64,000 nt of DNA from contig PTJZ01000005.1 in assembly GCA_002937455.1 (NCBI GenBank), forward strand, positions 124,001 through 188,000. Reading direction: 5' to 3'. This document shows positions 9,590 through 17,632 of the stretch, in pieces. Every line of letters begins with the position of its first letter. Position 1 is the first letter of the stretch. This DNA is from Alphaproteobacteria bacterium MarineAlpha11_Bin1 (GTDB lineage Bacteria; Pseudomonadota; Alphaproteobacteria; MPNO01; UBA830). Both the position numbers and the translations under genes were made by a program. Below the pieces are notes generated by a model, which searched no databases, was not told the origin of the DNA, and saw only the letters and a program-made list of their open reading frames with translations.

Positions 9590-9631
9590 GGGTTCAGTAC
9601 TCCCGTTCGATTCATACATTTCCGCCGCAAT

Positions 9632-12238
9632 ATGTTGCGCCCGGCTTACTATTTCAACCCCTTGTCAGACACGATTCATGCCGCCATCCTGAGAAGGATG
9701 TATGGCGTGGAAGAGAGACCCGTTGTGACGGCCGTTCTTGGCCCCACCAATACCGGAAAAACCCATTATGCGATCGGGCGTATGCTCGGTCATGCAAATG
9801 GGATGATCGGTTTTCCGTTGCGCCTTCTGGCGCGGGAAAACTATGACCGAGTGGTTGAACAGAAAGGTTTGGCCCGAGTGGCATTAATCACTGGTGAGGA
9901 AAAGATCATCCCGCCACGAGCCGACTATTTTGTTTGTACCGTCGAATCCATGCCACTCGACCGGGAAGTTGAGTTTCTCGCCATCGACGAAATTCAGATG
10001 TGTGCCGATCCAGAGCGTGGCCATGTGTTCACTGATCGGCTACTTAGGGCCCGCGGAACGAGAGAAACATTGTTTCTCGGCGCGAACACTATTCGTCCCG
10101 TAGTAGAGAAGCTAGTACCTGAGGCTAATTACGTCAGCCGTCCGAGACTCTCAAGGTTGACCCATGTTGGACCGCGCAAAATTACCCGTTTGCCCCGACA
10201 CAGCGCGATAGTCGCGTTTTCGATCAACGAAGTTTATTCCATTGCCGAATTAATACGCCGCAAGCGTGGCGGGGCAGCGGTAGTGCTGGGGGCGCTTAGC
10301 CCGCGTACCCGGAACGCCCAGGTGGAAATGTATCAGAGCGGCGACGTTGACTATCTGGTCGCGACTGACGCGATTGGCATGGGACTCAATATGAAAATTG
10401 AACACGTTGCCTTTGCCGGCACCCGCAAATTTGACGGCCGAAATTACCGTAATCTTACCACATCTGAGATCGCTCAGATTGCCGGGCGAGCTGGGCGTCA
10501 TATTTCGGACGGCACATTCGGCCCGATCGCTGAGATCGGAGGTTTCGATGAAGATGTTGTAAACGCTATCGAGCAACATAGCCTCCAGCCTCTTACTGGC
10601 GTCTACTGGCGTAATGCGGACCTCGATTTCCGAACTGGAAGGGGGTTATTAAAATCGCTGGAAGAACCGGCGAATCGCCCCGAACTCCATCGTGCCCGAG
10701 ATACAGAGGATAAGATTGCATTGGCTAGCCTTCTAAATGACGTTACCATTCGGGAACGTGCTACTACGCCGGACACCGTGCGGCTGTTGTGGGATATCTG
10801 CCAAATACCAGATTTTCGAAAGACTATGGCTGATGTCCATGCCAGCCTGTTGGGTCGGCTGTTTCGTGAACTAACGAATTCCAGTTTTCTTGATACTGAT
10901 TGGGTGGCATCTCAAGTTACGAAACTTGATCGGGTCGATGGCGATATAGATACGCTGATGGCGCGGATTGCGCATGTCCGCACTTGGACGTACATCTCCC
11001 ATCGCGCTGACTGGTTAAAAGATTCTGCAAGCTGGCAGGCCCGCACGCGAGAACTGGAAGATAAGATATCAGATGCGCTGCATAAAAGTCTCACACAGCG
11101 GTTTGTCGATAGACGCGCGGCTGCGCTTACCCGCATGAAAGACGCTGATGACTATACTTCAATGGTGAGTCCCGAAGGCGACGTTTCTGTCGGAGGAGAA
11201 TTTATCGGATATCTGGAAGGATTTCGATTTGTGCCTGATCCCAATTCCACAGCTTCGAGTCGGCAGACACTTCTGTCTGCTGCAAACAAGGCTTTGCGAG
11301 GTGAGATCGAATCACGTATCGACACCTTTTGTGGTGCCCCTGATAGTGCATTCTCTATCGAGGAAACCGGGGCGATTAGATGGTCGGGCGCTATGGTCGC
11401 GCGGCTTGAAAAAGGTGCCGATATCGTGTCGCCCGGGATTGTGGTGTTGGCTAGAGATTACCTTTCTGTCGAACAGAGAGAACGCTTGCGTCGACGCTTG
11501 GCGATTTGGGTCGATACCCAACTCGCGGATGCGTTAGGTCGGTTGATACCCCTTCGGAGCGCGACCCTCGAGGGGGTTGCCCGAGGACTAGCCTATCGTA
11601 TTGTCGAGGGTCTTGGTTCGATAAGGCGGGCGCAGGTGCTCCAAGAGTTGAGCCAGATGTCAAAGGAAGACCGAACCGCGCTTCGTAGTTGCGGCGTGCG
11701 TATAGGACCCGAAACACTTTTTCTTCCGGCACTGGTAAAACCAAAGGCGGTGAAATGGCGAGCGCTTCTATGGGCGCTTTCCAACGGGATTTCTGTACAG
11801 GAAGTGCCGGGCGCAGGTTTGGTTACGGTACCAGTGGGTGAAGATTCCGATGAATCATTTTTGGCGGCTTGTGGATTTTCCTGCCTTGGTAAGCGGGCTA
11901 TCCGAGTCGATGTATTAGATCGGATTGCAGTCGATCTCCAGCGCCAATCCCGAACCGGTAAGATGGATATTGGTGCTGCTCAGCTAAACCTACTGGGTCT
12001 GTCGATGGCTGATGCCCGACCGATTTTCGAGGCGCTCGGTTACGTGGCGGAGGAAAATGGCGATACCCTTACTTGGAGATGGGGGGGGCGCCCCAAGACC
12101 AAATCCAGAAATCTTCATAAAGATGAAGCGGGTTTTTTAACTCGTAGGTCCGGTAATCGGAGAAAAAAAAGTAGTAAGAAGGGGAAGGTCGAAGACGAAT
12201 CCCCGTTTGCAAAACTGCGTGAACTGAAACTCTCTTGA
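9632..12238 (+). CDS. Suv3-like superfamily II RNA helicase
   Basis: An ATP-dependent helicase of about 868 residues related to mitochondrial SUV3, which is thought to descend from alphaproteobacterial proteins of this kind. Motif I is GPTNTGKT at 37-44, motif II is DEIQ at 119-122 (the Suv3-type variant of DEAD), motif V is ATDAIGMGLN and motif VI QIAGRAGRH. The long C-terminal half covers the Suv3 C-terminal region; the last 45 residues are Lys/Arg-rich. An open frame continues upstream to 9356, but that part is antisense to htpG; ATG 9632 is chosen, with ATG 9698 as a shorter alternative. It is translationally linked to the S4 gene by a TTGA overlap. The likely role is RNA unwinding in decay or ribosome assembly. 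Confidence 0.88.
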   Translation: MLRPAYYFNPLSDTIHAAILRRMYGVEERPVVTAVLGPTNTGKTHYAIGRMLGHANGMIGFPLRLLARENYDRVVEQKGLARVALITGEEKIIPPRADYFVCTVESMPLDREVEFLAIDEIQMCADPERGHVFTDRLLRARGTRETLFLGANTIRPVVEKLVPEANYVSRPRLSRLTHVGPRKITRLPRHSAIVAFSINEVYSIAELIRRKRGGAAVVLGALSPRTRNAQVEMYQSGDVDYLVATDAIGMGLNMKIEHVAFAGTRKFDGRNYRNLTTSEIAQIAGRAGRHISDGTFGPIAEIGGFDEDVVNAIEQHSLQPLTGVYWRNADLDFRTGRGLLKSLEEPANRPELHRARDTEDKIALASLLNDVTIRERATTPDTVRLLWDICQIPDFRKTMADVHASLLGRLFRELTNSSFLDTDWVASQVTKLDRVDGDIDTLMARIAHVRTWTYISHRADWLKDSASWQARTRELEDKISDALHKSLTQRFVDRRAAALTRMKDADDYTSMVSPEGDVSVGGEFIGYLEGFRFVPDPNSTASSRQTLLSAANKALRGEIESRIDTFCGAPDSAFSIEETGAIRWSGAMVARLEKGADIVSPGIVVLARDYLSVEQRERLRRRLAIWVDTQLADALGRLIPLRSATLEGVARGLAYRIVEGLGSIRRAQVLQELSQMSKEDRTALRSCGVRIGPETLFLPALVKPKAVKWRALLWALSNGISVQEVPGAGLVTVPVGEDSDESFLAACGFSCLGKRAIRVDVLDRIAVDLQRQSRTGKMDIGAAQLNLLGLSMADARPIFEALGYVAEENGDTLTWRWGGRPKTKSRNLHKDEAGFLTRRSGNRRKKSSKKGKVEDESPFAKLRELKLS

Positions 12239-12513
12239 GCGACGATGGAATGCGCCTCGATAGATGGTTGTGGCAGGCGAGGTTTCTCAAAAGCCGCAGT
12301 CTAGCAAGTTCAATCTGCGCTGCAGGCAAGGTCCGGGTCGATGGCGCGATTATTCGCAAATCGCATTACACTGTTCGGGTCGGCGATGTACTTACTCTTT
12401 CGAAGGGTCGAGATGTGAAAGTGGTGCGTATCGAAGCTTTGGGTAATCGTCGCGGCCCAGCAACCGAGGCAAGAACCCTTTATTCGGAGATGGTGCCGCG
12501 CTCCTTAAAGTGA
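12235..12513 (+). CDS. RNA-binding S4 domain protein, Hsp15-like
   Basis: A small basic protein of 92 residues with an S4 fold from its N-terminus (MRLDRWLWQARFLKSR, then AGKVRVDG). This resembles Hsp15/HslR, which binds the stalled 50S-nascent chain complex; specificity here is inferred. The TTG at 12235 overlaps the helicase stop (TTGA) and is the coupled start; ATG 12250 is the alternative and would still keep the domain. The helicase-S4 pair followed by ferredoxin and CarD is a conserved alphaproteobacterial set. The 3' end overlaps the convergent methyltransferase by nine bases. Confidence 0.85.
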   Translation: MSDDGMRLDRWLWQARFLKSRSLASSICAAGKVRVDGAIIRKSHYTVRVGDVLTLSKGRDVKVVRIEALGNRRGPATEARTLYSEMVPRSLK

Positions 12514-13125
12514 ACCGGATCTCTGGAATACTAAAGATTGATTATTGGCAGGCATCTCTACTTGTTCGACGAAGGCCAACCCGTTTTTCTGTCCCTCGGC
12601 TATGACTGCTTCCAAATCGCGTACCCCCCAGGTCTCATTCTGGTCTTTTAGCGACCTATCGAAGACTTCGTTGGAGTGGGCGGTGTGCTTGCCGTCGATC
12701 CGAAATGGACCATACATATATAATGGTCCGCCAGATGGAAGCAGGTTGCTTGCATTGCGCATGAGACCTTCAGTGGTATCCCATGGCGAAATATGGATAA
12801 CGTTGATGCAGATTATTGCGTCCGCGGATTCAATGGGAAGAATTATATCGGAAGCATTTATAGAGAGTGGATATCTTAGATTTATGCGATCCGCTGCAGC
12901 ACGCCAAGCTTTGATACTTTGTAGATTAAGTGGGTCCGGATCGCTAGGTAGCCAAACTAGATCTGGAAATTTTTCAGAAAAGTAGAAGGCGTGTTCACCT
13001 GATCCACTTCCAATTTCAAGGACGGTTCCAGTGTCTGGCAGAATCTGAGAGAGGACGTCGGCGATCGCATCACGGTTCCTCGTTGTAGCAGGGAAATGTC
13101 GCGCTTTTTCTGACGGAATATCCAT
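12505..13125 (-). CDS. DUF938-family SAM-dependent methyltransferase
   Basis: A 206-residue class I methyltransferase. SAM-binding motif I is VLEIGSGSGEHA at about 35-46, with the acidic post-I strand WLPSDPD at 58-64 and a motif IV-like ICINVIHISPWD near 105-116. The YGPF, HTAHSN and D-x-WGVRD segments in the second half are typical for DUF938 (UPF0585). The substrate is unknown. ATG 13125 is chosen; upstream codons to 13269 would run into the promoter region of the divergent TerB gene and are not conserved-looking. It sits inside an otherwise conserved helicase-S4-fdxA-carD block, so it is probably a lineage-specific insertion. Confidence 0.85.
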   Translation of the reverse strand: MDIPSEKARHFPATTRNRDAIADVLSQILPDTGTVLEIGSGSGEHAFYFSEKFPDLVWLPSDPDPLNLQSIKAWRAAADRINLRYPLSINASDIILPIESADAIICINVIHISPWDTTEGLMRNASNLLPSGGPLYMYGPFRIDGKHTAHSNEVFDRSLKDQNETWGVRDLEAVIAEGQKNGLAFVEQVEMPANNQSLVFQRSGSL

Positions 13126-13198
13126 AGTACAAATATATCTCTCTACAAACAACTTGGATATGTTTGTGGTGGAATACCACGTATGATACCCACGGATT

Positions 13199-13663
13199 AT
13201 GCTAGATAAGTTCAAAGCTTTCTTCGAAGACAAAGGTGCCATCGCCGAAGCTGCCGATGGTGTCCACACGCCTGATGAATTTCATATTGCCGCGGCCACG
13301 CTGTTGGTACATGCGGCAACGGTGGATGCAAACTTCGACTTCCTTGAACGCAGTCGGATAGAATGGCTCTGCGAAACCCAGTTCGGCCTTGGCCATGATG
13401 AGGCACACGCGCTGGTGGTCGCAGCGGAGCGCGAGACCGAAGAGTCGGTTCAACTTCTTCGTTATACTAGTACTATCAAAGATGGTTTTTCATATGAAGA
13501 GCGTGTCCACCTCATGGAAATGCTATGGGAAGTTGTCTACGCTGATGAGCAAGTAGAGGCACATGAGGCAATGCTGATGCGCCGAATCGCGGGGTTGATC
13601 TACGTCGATGATCGCGATAGTGGCCTTGCCAGGTCTCGCGTACGGGAGAGACTCCAAATCTGA
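13199..13663 (+). CDS. TerB-family protein
   Basis: A 154-residue, mostly helical acidic protein. The segments ATLLVHAATVDANFDFLER and EMLWEVVYADEQVEAHEAM are the two pseudo-repeated helical units of the TerB fold, each with the acidic residues that can bind metal. TerB proteins occur in tellurite-resistance operons but also alone as housekeeping proteins of unknown function; no other ter gene is nearby, so a tellurite role should not be assumed. It is divergent from the DUF938 methyltransferase. Confidence 0.82.
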   Translation: MLDKFKAFFEDKGAIAEAADGVHTPDEFHIAAATLLVHAATVDANFDFLERSRIEWLCETQFGLGHDEAHALVVAAERETEESVQLLRYTSTIKDGFSYEERVHLMEMLWEVVYADEQVEAHEAMLMRRIAGLIYVDDRDSGLARSRVRERLQI

Positions 13664-13822
13664 GAATGAGCCGGTTACTATAACCTATAAAAGTAGTTGG
13701 TCGGAGTAACAAAAAATACTAGGTTGCCGGTGTTGACTTTGATGTCAATCGGAGAGGCTACATCCGCCATTTGGATAAACGATACGGATGGTGATGCCTG
13801 AAAGATTAATACGGAGATAGTT

Positions 13823-14161
13823 ATGGCGTACGTCGTCAATGATGCGTGCATTAAGTGTAAGTATATGGATTGCGTCGAGGTGTGCCCAGTAGACTGTTTT
13901 TATGAGGGGGAGAATATGCTTGTCATTCATCCTGATGAATGCATCGATTGTGGCGTATGCGAGCCCGAGTGTCCGGCTGAAGCCATTCATCCTGACACAG
14001 ATGATGTTTCAGAAAAGTATATGGACGTAAACCGGAAATTCTCCGATCTTTGGCCCAATATTACTCGGAAGGGTGAGCAACCAGCTGACGCCGACGAATG
14101 GCGCGACAAAGAAAATAAATACGAAGAGCACTTCAGCGAGGTGCCTGGTGAGGGTGGTTGA
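13823..14161 (+). CDS. fdxA: Seven-iron ferredoxin FdxA
   Basis: A 112-residue bacterial ferredoxin with one [3Fe-4S] and one [4Fe-4S] cluster. Cluster cysteines are visible in [14 protein letters not shown] (including Cys9, Cys17, Cys21) and [12 protein letters not shown] (from residue 39). The C-terminal extension with Trp and acidic residues is typical for the FdxA/Azotobacter FdI-like alphaproteobacterial form. It transfers electrons at low potential; partners are not visible here. RBS CGGAGAT lies 5-11 bases before ATG 13823. It is followed by a hairpin at 14204-14232 and then by carD, as in many Alphaproteobacteria. Confidence 0.95.
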   Translation: MAYVVNDACIKCKYMDCVEVCPVDCFYEGENMLVIHPDECIDCGVCEPECPAEAIHPDTDDVSEKYMDVNRKFSDLWPNITRKGEQPADADEWRDKENKYEEHFSEVPGEGG

Positions 14162-14203
14162 CCTTTTTCGACAGGCAAACCATGCAATTAACTCTCAATG
14201 CGA

Positions 14204-14232
14204 AAATAGCCGTTCTGACGAACGGCCTATTT
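14204..14232 (+). terminator. Hairpin after fdxA, possible intrinsic terminator
   Basis: AAATA-GCCGTTC (14204-14215) pairs with GAACGGC-(C)-TATTT (14220-14232) around a TGAC loop: twelve pairs with one bulged C. The T-run that follows is poor, so termination may be partial or Rho-assisted. The position 43 bases after the fdxA stop fits a transcript end. Confidence 0.55.
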
Positions 14233-14441
14233 CTGTTAAATTTAGCCTAGCGAACTGTTATTCCAACTAAATTTGTGATAATCTTGTAATATAGACTGGC
14301 CGGCGGAGCGGCTAGTAGCTGAATCTAGTCCCCCTTTTGTCCGGTTTGCGATGTTTACCGAATATTATGGATATTTCGGGATAAGTGAGGAAGGCTAGGG
14401 CTCCGCGTGCCTTAAAAAAAAGACCCAACCGAGAGCGAGTG

Positions 14442-15125
14442 ATGGCAAAGGCCAAGACAACAAAATCCAAACCAAAGACTGCGGCCGGCCCGGCCAAGAA
14501 AACAAAGCCCAAGGCTGCGACTAAAAAATTAGCCTCCAAAACTTTAGAAAAAACGTCTGAGAAAAAACAGCCTGCAACAAAGAGGGCGACTGCAGATAAG
14601 CCGGCGCCCAGAAAGTCGGCTGCGAGGGCGCCGTCAAAAAAACTACCCTTTGCGAGAGGTGACTATGTTGTCTATCCAACGCACGGCGTTGGTAAAGTGA
14701 CGGGCGTTGAAAAGCGAGAAGTGGCGGGTTTCAAATTGCAGCTCTTCGTCATCCTGTTCGAATCCGAAAAAATGACCTTGCGGGTCCCAGTAGAGAAAGT
14801 AGCGGACTCCGGACTTCGTAAAATAAGCTCAAAAGATAAGATCCAAGCGGTAACCGCTACACTGAGGGGCCGTGCTCGTTCTAAGCGCACTATGTGGAGC
14901 CGGCGTGCACAGGAATACGAAGCGAAGATAAACAGTGGCGATCCTGTCGCAATCGCGGAAGTGGTGCGAGATTTATACCGAGCCGCAGGCCAACCCGAAC
15001 AATCTTATAGCGAGCGCCAGATGTACGAAGCGGCTTTGGAACGGCTCGTAAATGAATATGCATTGGTCGAAAAGTTGGATGTGGAGGCGGCAACCGAGAA
15101 AATTGAGGGTATCCTAGCTGAGTAG
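14442..15125 (+). CDS. carD: CarD-family transcription regulator with Lys/Ala-rich N-terminus
   Basis: RNA polymerase-binding regulator of about 227 residues. The CarD/TRCF Tudor-like domain begins near residue 69 (FARGDYVVYPTHGVGKVTGVE), followed by the helical DNA-binding C-terminal domain (SKRTMWSRRAQEYEAKI to the end). CarD stabilises open complexes, notably at rRNA promoters. The first about 65 residues are Lys/Ala/Pro/Thr-rich, like a histone H1 tail; most alphaproteobacterial CarD proteins are nearer 170 residues. ATG 14442 follows GAGAGCGA; a GTG at 14385 would add 19 more basic residues. Confidence 0.92.
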   Translation: MAKAKTTKSKPKTAAGPAKKTKPKAATKKLASKTLEKTSEKKQPATKRATADKPAPRKSAARAPSKKLPFARGDYVVYPTHGVGKVTGVEKREVAGFKLQLFVILFESEKMTLRVPVEKVADSGLRKISSKDKIQAVTATLRGRARSKRTMWSRRAQEYEAKINSGDPVAIAEVVRDLYRAAGQPEQSYSERQMYEAALERLVNEYALVEKLDVEAATEKIEGILAE

Positions 15126-15200
15126 TCTATAGAGACCATCCTCAAGAAGCTACGGAAAGCCTATAACCCGAACGCTGATTATCCCCATGGAGCGAGCCAA

Positions 15201-16169
15201 GTGACCGAGCGGCGCCTGCGCGATCAACTTTACCCGCCGATCGAGCCATATGAAAACGGCATGCTGCCGCTGGACGGAACCCACAGCATGTACTGGGAGC
15301 AGTCGGGTGATCCGGCCGGTATTCCGATACTATTTCTCCATGGAGGCCCGGGAGCGGGTGCGACAACGGTCCATCGCCGTTTCTTCGATCCGGCGAATTA
15401 CCGGATTGTCATATTTGATCAGCGGGGTGCTGGCCGTTCCGTCCCGCGTGGTAATCTTTCCAACAATACAACCGCCCACTTGATCGAAGATATCGAGCAC
15501 CTTCGAGACCACCTGAATGTTTCAAAGTTTATACTGTTTGGCGGTTCTTGGGGCAGCACGCTGGCGATCGCCTATGCGCAGGCGTATCCGGAAAATTGCC
15601 TCGGGCTAATTGTCCGGGGAATTTTTCTGGGGCGTCAATCCGAAGTTAATTGGTTTCTCTACGGCCTTCGGCGCATATTTCCTGAGCCTTGGCGAGATTT
15701 CGCGTCGGCTCTTCCCGAGAACGAACGCGGAAATATCCTAGAAAATTTCTACCGACGCTTGCTCAACCCCGATCCTGCGGTTCATCTGCCTGCGGCAAGG
15801 GCATGGAGCCGTTATGAAGGTGCATGCTCGACCCTACAACCGAGTCCTGAAACAGTTGCGGCATTCGGAGATGACTCTATAGCTTTTGCCCTAGCGCGGA
15901 TCGAAACACACTATTTTTCTAATGATAACTTTTTGTCTGATAATGCTTTACTTGAAAATATGTCTAGGGTCCAAGATCTACCGTGCCTAATTATTCAAGG
16001 AAGGTACGATATGATCTGCCCAATCGTAACGGCAGATGAACTACACCGCGCTTGGGTCGGCTCTGAGATGGTTATAGTTCCAGACGCTGGACATTCTGCG
16101 ATGGATCCGGGTGTACGCGAGGCATTGGTTAGGGCGACGGAACAATACAAACGGCGTTTCGGAGCCTAA
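15201..16169 (+). CDS. pip: Proline iminopeptidase
   Basis: Alpha/beta-hydrolase (family S33) of 322 residues that removes N-terminal proline from peptides; cytosolic. The oxyanion motif HGGPGAG is at 47-53 and FDQRGAGRS at 72-80. The catalytic triad is Ser116 in GGSWGS, Asp270 in QGRYDM and His298 in DAGHSA. Length and motifs are full for the family. The start is GTG 15201; no ATG lies in the right place. It is apparently a single gene between carD and the PagL-like gene. Confidence 0.93.
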   Translation: MTERRLRDQLYPPIEPYENGMLPLDGTHSMYWEQSGDPAGIPILFLHGGPGAGATTVHRRFFDPANYRIVIFDQRGAGRSVPRGNLSNNTTAHLIEDIEHLRDHLNVSKFILFGGSWGSTLAIAYAQAYPENCLGLIVRGIFLGRQSEVNWFLYGLRRIFPEPWRDFASALPENERGNILENFYRRLLNPDPAVHLPAARAWSRYEGACSTLQPSPETVAAFGDDSIAFALARIETHYFSNDNFLSDNALLENMSRVQDLPCLIIQGRYDMICPIVTADELHRAWVGSEMVIVPDAGHSAMDPGVREALVRATEQYKRRFGA

Positions 16170-16288
16170 TTTATAGTATTGCGGGGGCGTTTGCGGTGGA
16201 AAAAAAGAGGTTGAATTGACTAAAATGGCAGCCTGTGTACGGAAAATGTGATATTGAAAAAATGATATCTAAGGTGGGGTAGAGCGAC

Positions 16289-16795
16289 GTGAGAAAATTG
16301 CTCGCATTCTTGATTTTATTTGTTCTTGGTTTAGCTTCAATAGGGGCTGGACCGGTAGTAGCAGATGAACCAGGCTTTTTGACACTCGGAGTAGGTGACT
16401 ACGATGTATATCAGAATAAGCACGATGCGGTCGAACTCCGGGCAGAATATCGCTCAGAGAAAAAAATCTGGGTATTCAAACCCTTAGCGGGTCTGATGGC
16501 TACAACGGATTCGGCGTTTTACGGATATGGCGGGGTACTTGTCGATGTATTTTTTGGGCGCCGCTGGGTCCTAACACCAAGTTTTGCCGCAGGATATTAT
16601 GAGGAGGGCGATGGTCGCGATCTTGGGTATGAAATAGAATTTCGATCATCTATCGAACTGGCCTACAGGTTCGACAACCGCACACGCTTTGGGTTGGCAT
16701 TCTACCATCTGTCCAATGCCAATATAGGCGATTTCAATCCAGGCACTGAGGTTCTTAGCGTCTTCTATTCAATCCCACTTCGAGATAACTACTGA
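16289..16795 (+). CDS. PagL-like outer-membrane acyloxyacyl hydrolase (lipid A 3-O-deacylase)
   Basis: A 168-residue protein with a signal peptide (hydrophobic 4-22, likely cleavage after VVA at 25) followed by alternating amphipathic strands ending in an aromatic residue, as in outer-membrane barrels. The segment YHLSNANIG...TE gives His140, Ser142 and Glu154, with the same spacing as the catalytic His126-Ser128-Glu140 of Pseudomonas PagL. PagL removes the 3-O acyl chain of lipid A. The start is GTG 16289 after a GGTGGGG stretch. Overall sequence identity to PagL looks low, so the exact substrate is uncertain. Confidence 0.8.
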   Translation: MRKLLAFLILFVLGLASIGAGPVVADEPGFLTLGVGDYDVYQNKHDAVELRAEYRSEKKIWVFKPLAGLMATTDSAFYGYGGVLVDVFFGRRWVLTPSFAAGYYEEGDGRDLGYEIEFRSSIELAYRFDNRTRFGLAFYHLSNANIGDFNPGTEVLSVFYSIPLRDNY

Positions 16796-17102
16796 ATTTG
16801 CATTCGAATCGCGCGGCACTTGTGGAAGGATGTTGAAGCGGCCGGCTGGTCTGGTAATTGAGAGGTAGCTTAATCGTATTCGACCGGAACGGTGTATAAT
16901 TTTATGGGGAGCAATCGCCCTAGGGTCCGCGCCTCAATTTTTTCCAACCGGGCCAGAATCTTTGGCTATGCCTATTTTGAAGTTGCCGGTGTAAACGCAG
17001 GGGATTTGTGCATGGGGCACGGTGACTTTTGAAACTTTTTTATATTTCTGCCGGTGGATTACTCTTCCTTTTTTGGTCGACATTGAGTTACATGATCCCG
17101 AA
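16796..17102. other. Intergenic stretch without a clear gene
   Basis: About 307 bases between the PagL-like gene and tRNA-Arg. I find no credible reading frame. A TATAAT hexamer lies at 16895-16900 but has no matching -35 element 16-18 bases upstream. Short T-runs precede the tRNA. A tRNA promoter must lie in this stretch but I cannot place it. Confidence 0.5.
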
Positions 17103-17179
17103 GGCCCCGTAGCTCAGCTGGATAGAGCGGCAGATTCCTAATCTGTAGGTCACAGGTTCGAATCCTGTCGGGGTCACCA
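17103..17179 (+). tRNA. tRNA-Arg (anticodon CCT)
   Basis: A 77-base cloverleaf with encoded CCA. The acceptor stem GGCCCCG pairs with CGGGGTC (one G-U pair), the D arm has GCTC/GAGC, the anticodon stem GCAGA/TCTGT encloses TTCCTAA with anticodon CCT (reads AGG), and the T arm is CAGGTTCGAATCCTG. No integrase or att-like duplication of the 3' end was seen next to it. Confidence 0.96.
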
Positions 17180-17323
17180 CCATCTTTTAAGTAAATATCC
17201 TATTAATATAAATATATTAGACACTTCTATTTTAGGGGTGTGCGAGATCAATCATTATTTTGTGTGACAAACTATCTAACAAATTTGGGACGCTGAAGGA
17301 TTTGACCCCTTTATTTAGCCTAA

Positions 17324-17521
17324 TCATTTCATTCGTCCAGTCTTACGCCATAGTATCCAGAAGACTGCTGTGATCCCGATCCACGCGGGTAAGAGCGCTC
17401 TTAGACGGGTCTCCCAGTTCTCAGGAAACTGGCATACAGCGCCAGTCGTAAGTAACATAACCGCGAGGGCGGCAATGACGAAAAGCTGCGATATGTTGAA
17501 ATGGCGCTTCATTTTTACCAA
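17324..17521 (-). CDS. Small putative membrane protein
   Basis: A 65-residue frame on the minus strand with two hydrophobic stretches, about 10-27 and 44-58, and basic ends, as in a small two-span inner-membrane protein. ATG 17512 (MKRHFNIS) is an alternative start. I do not recognise a family. It is separated from the ABC permease downstream by 111 bases and reads in the same direction, so it could be the last gene of that transcript. Coding status rests only on the membrane pattern. Confidence 0.4.
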   Translation of the reverse strand: MVKMKRHFNISQLFVIAALAVMLLTTGAVCQFPENWETRLRALLPAWIGITAVFWILWRKTGRMK

Positions 17522-17632
17522 TACTAACGAGGCGGGCCGCTTTGTATAGCTGTTCTAAATTTGACGATTGTAGTTCTTCATTCCGCCCTATAGTCGAAGG
17601 GGCAACGACGAGAAATTTCGAAAGCCAAGAAA

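Noticed and set aside
9356..9631. Open extension upstream of the Suv3-like helicase
   Set aside because: The 92 added codons lie antisense to the conserved ATPase domain of htpG and resemble no helicase sequence; Walker A is at the expected distance from ATG 9632.
9304..9846. A 180-codon plus-strand frame around the htpG/helicase divergence
   Set aside because: Overlaps two conserved genes in a third frame and is Arg/Ser-rich, as expected for a shadow.
13199..13663. Tellurite resistance role for the TerB-like gene
   Set aside because: No other ter genes are present; isolated TerB proteins are common without that role.
13733..13763. Possible sigma-70 promoter before fdxA (TTGACT plus a CTACAT-like box)
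   Set aside because: The -10 match is poor and the spacing is not optimal; too weak to mark as a feature.
17103..17323. tRNA-Arg as an attachment site for an integrated element
   Set aside because: No integrase, no direct repeat of the tRNA 3' end and no shift in gene content directly after the tRNA were seen.
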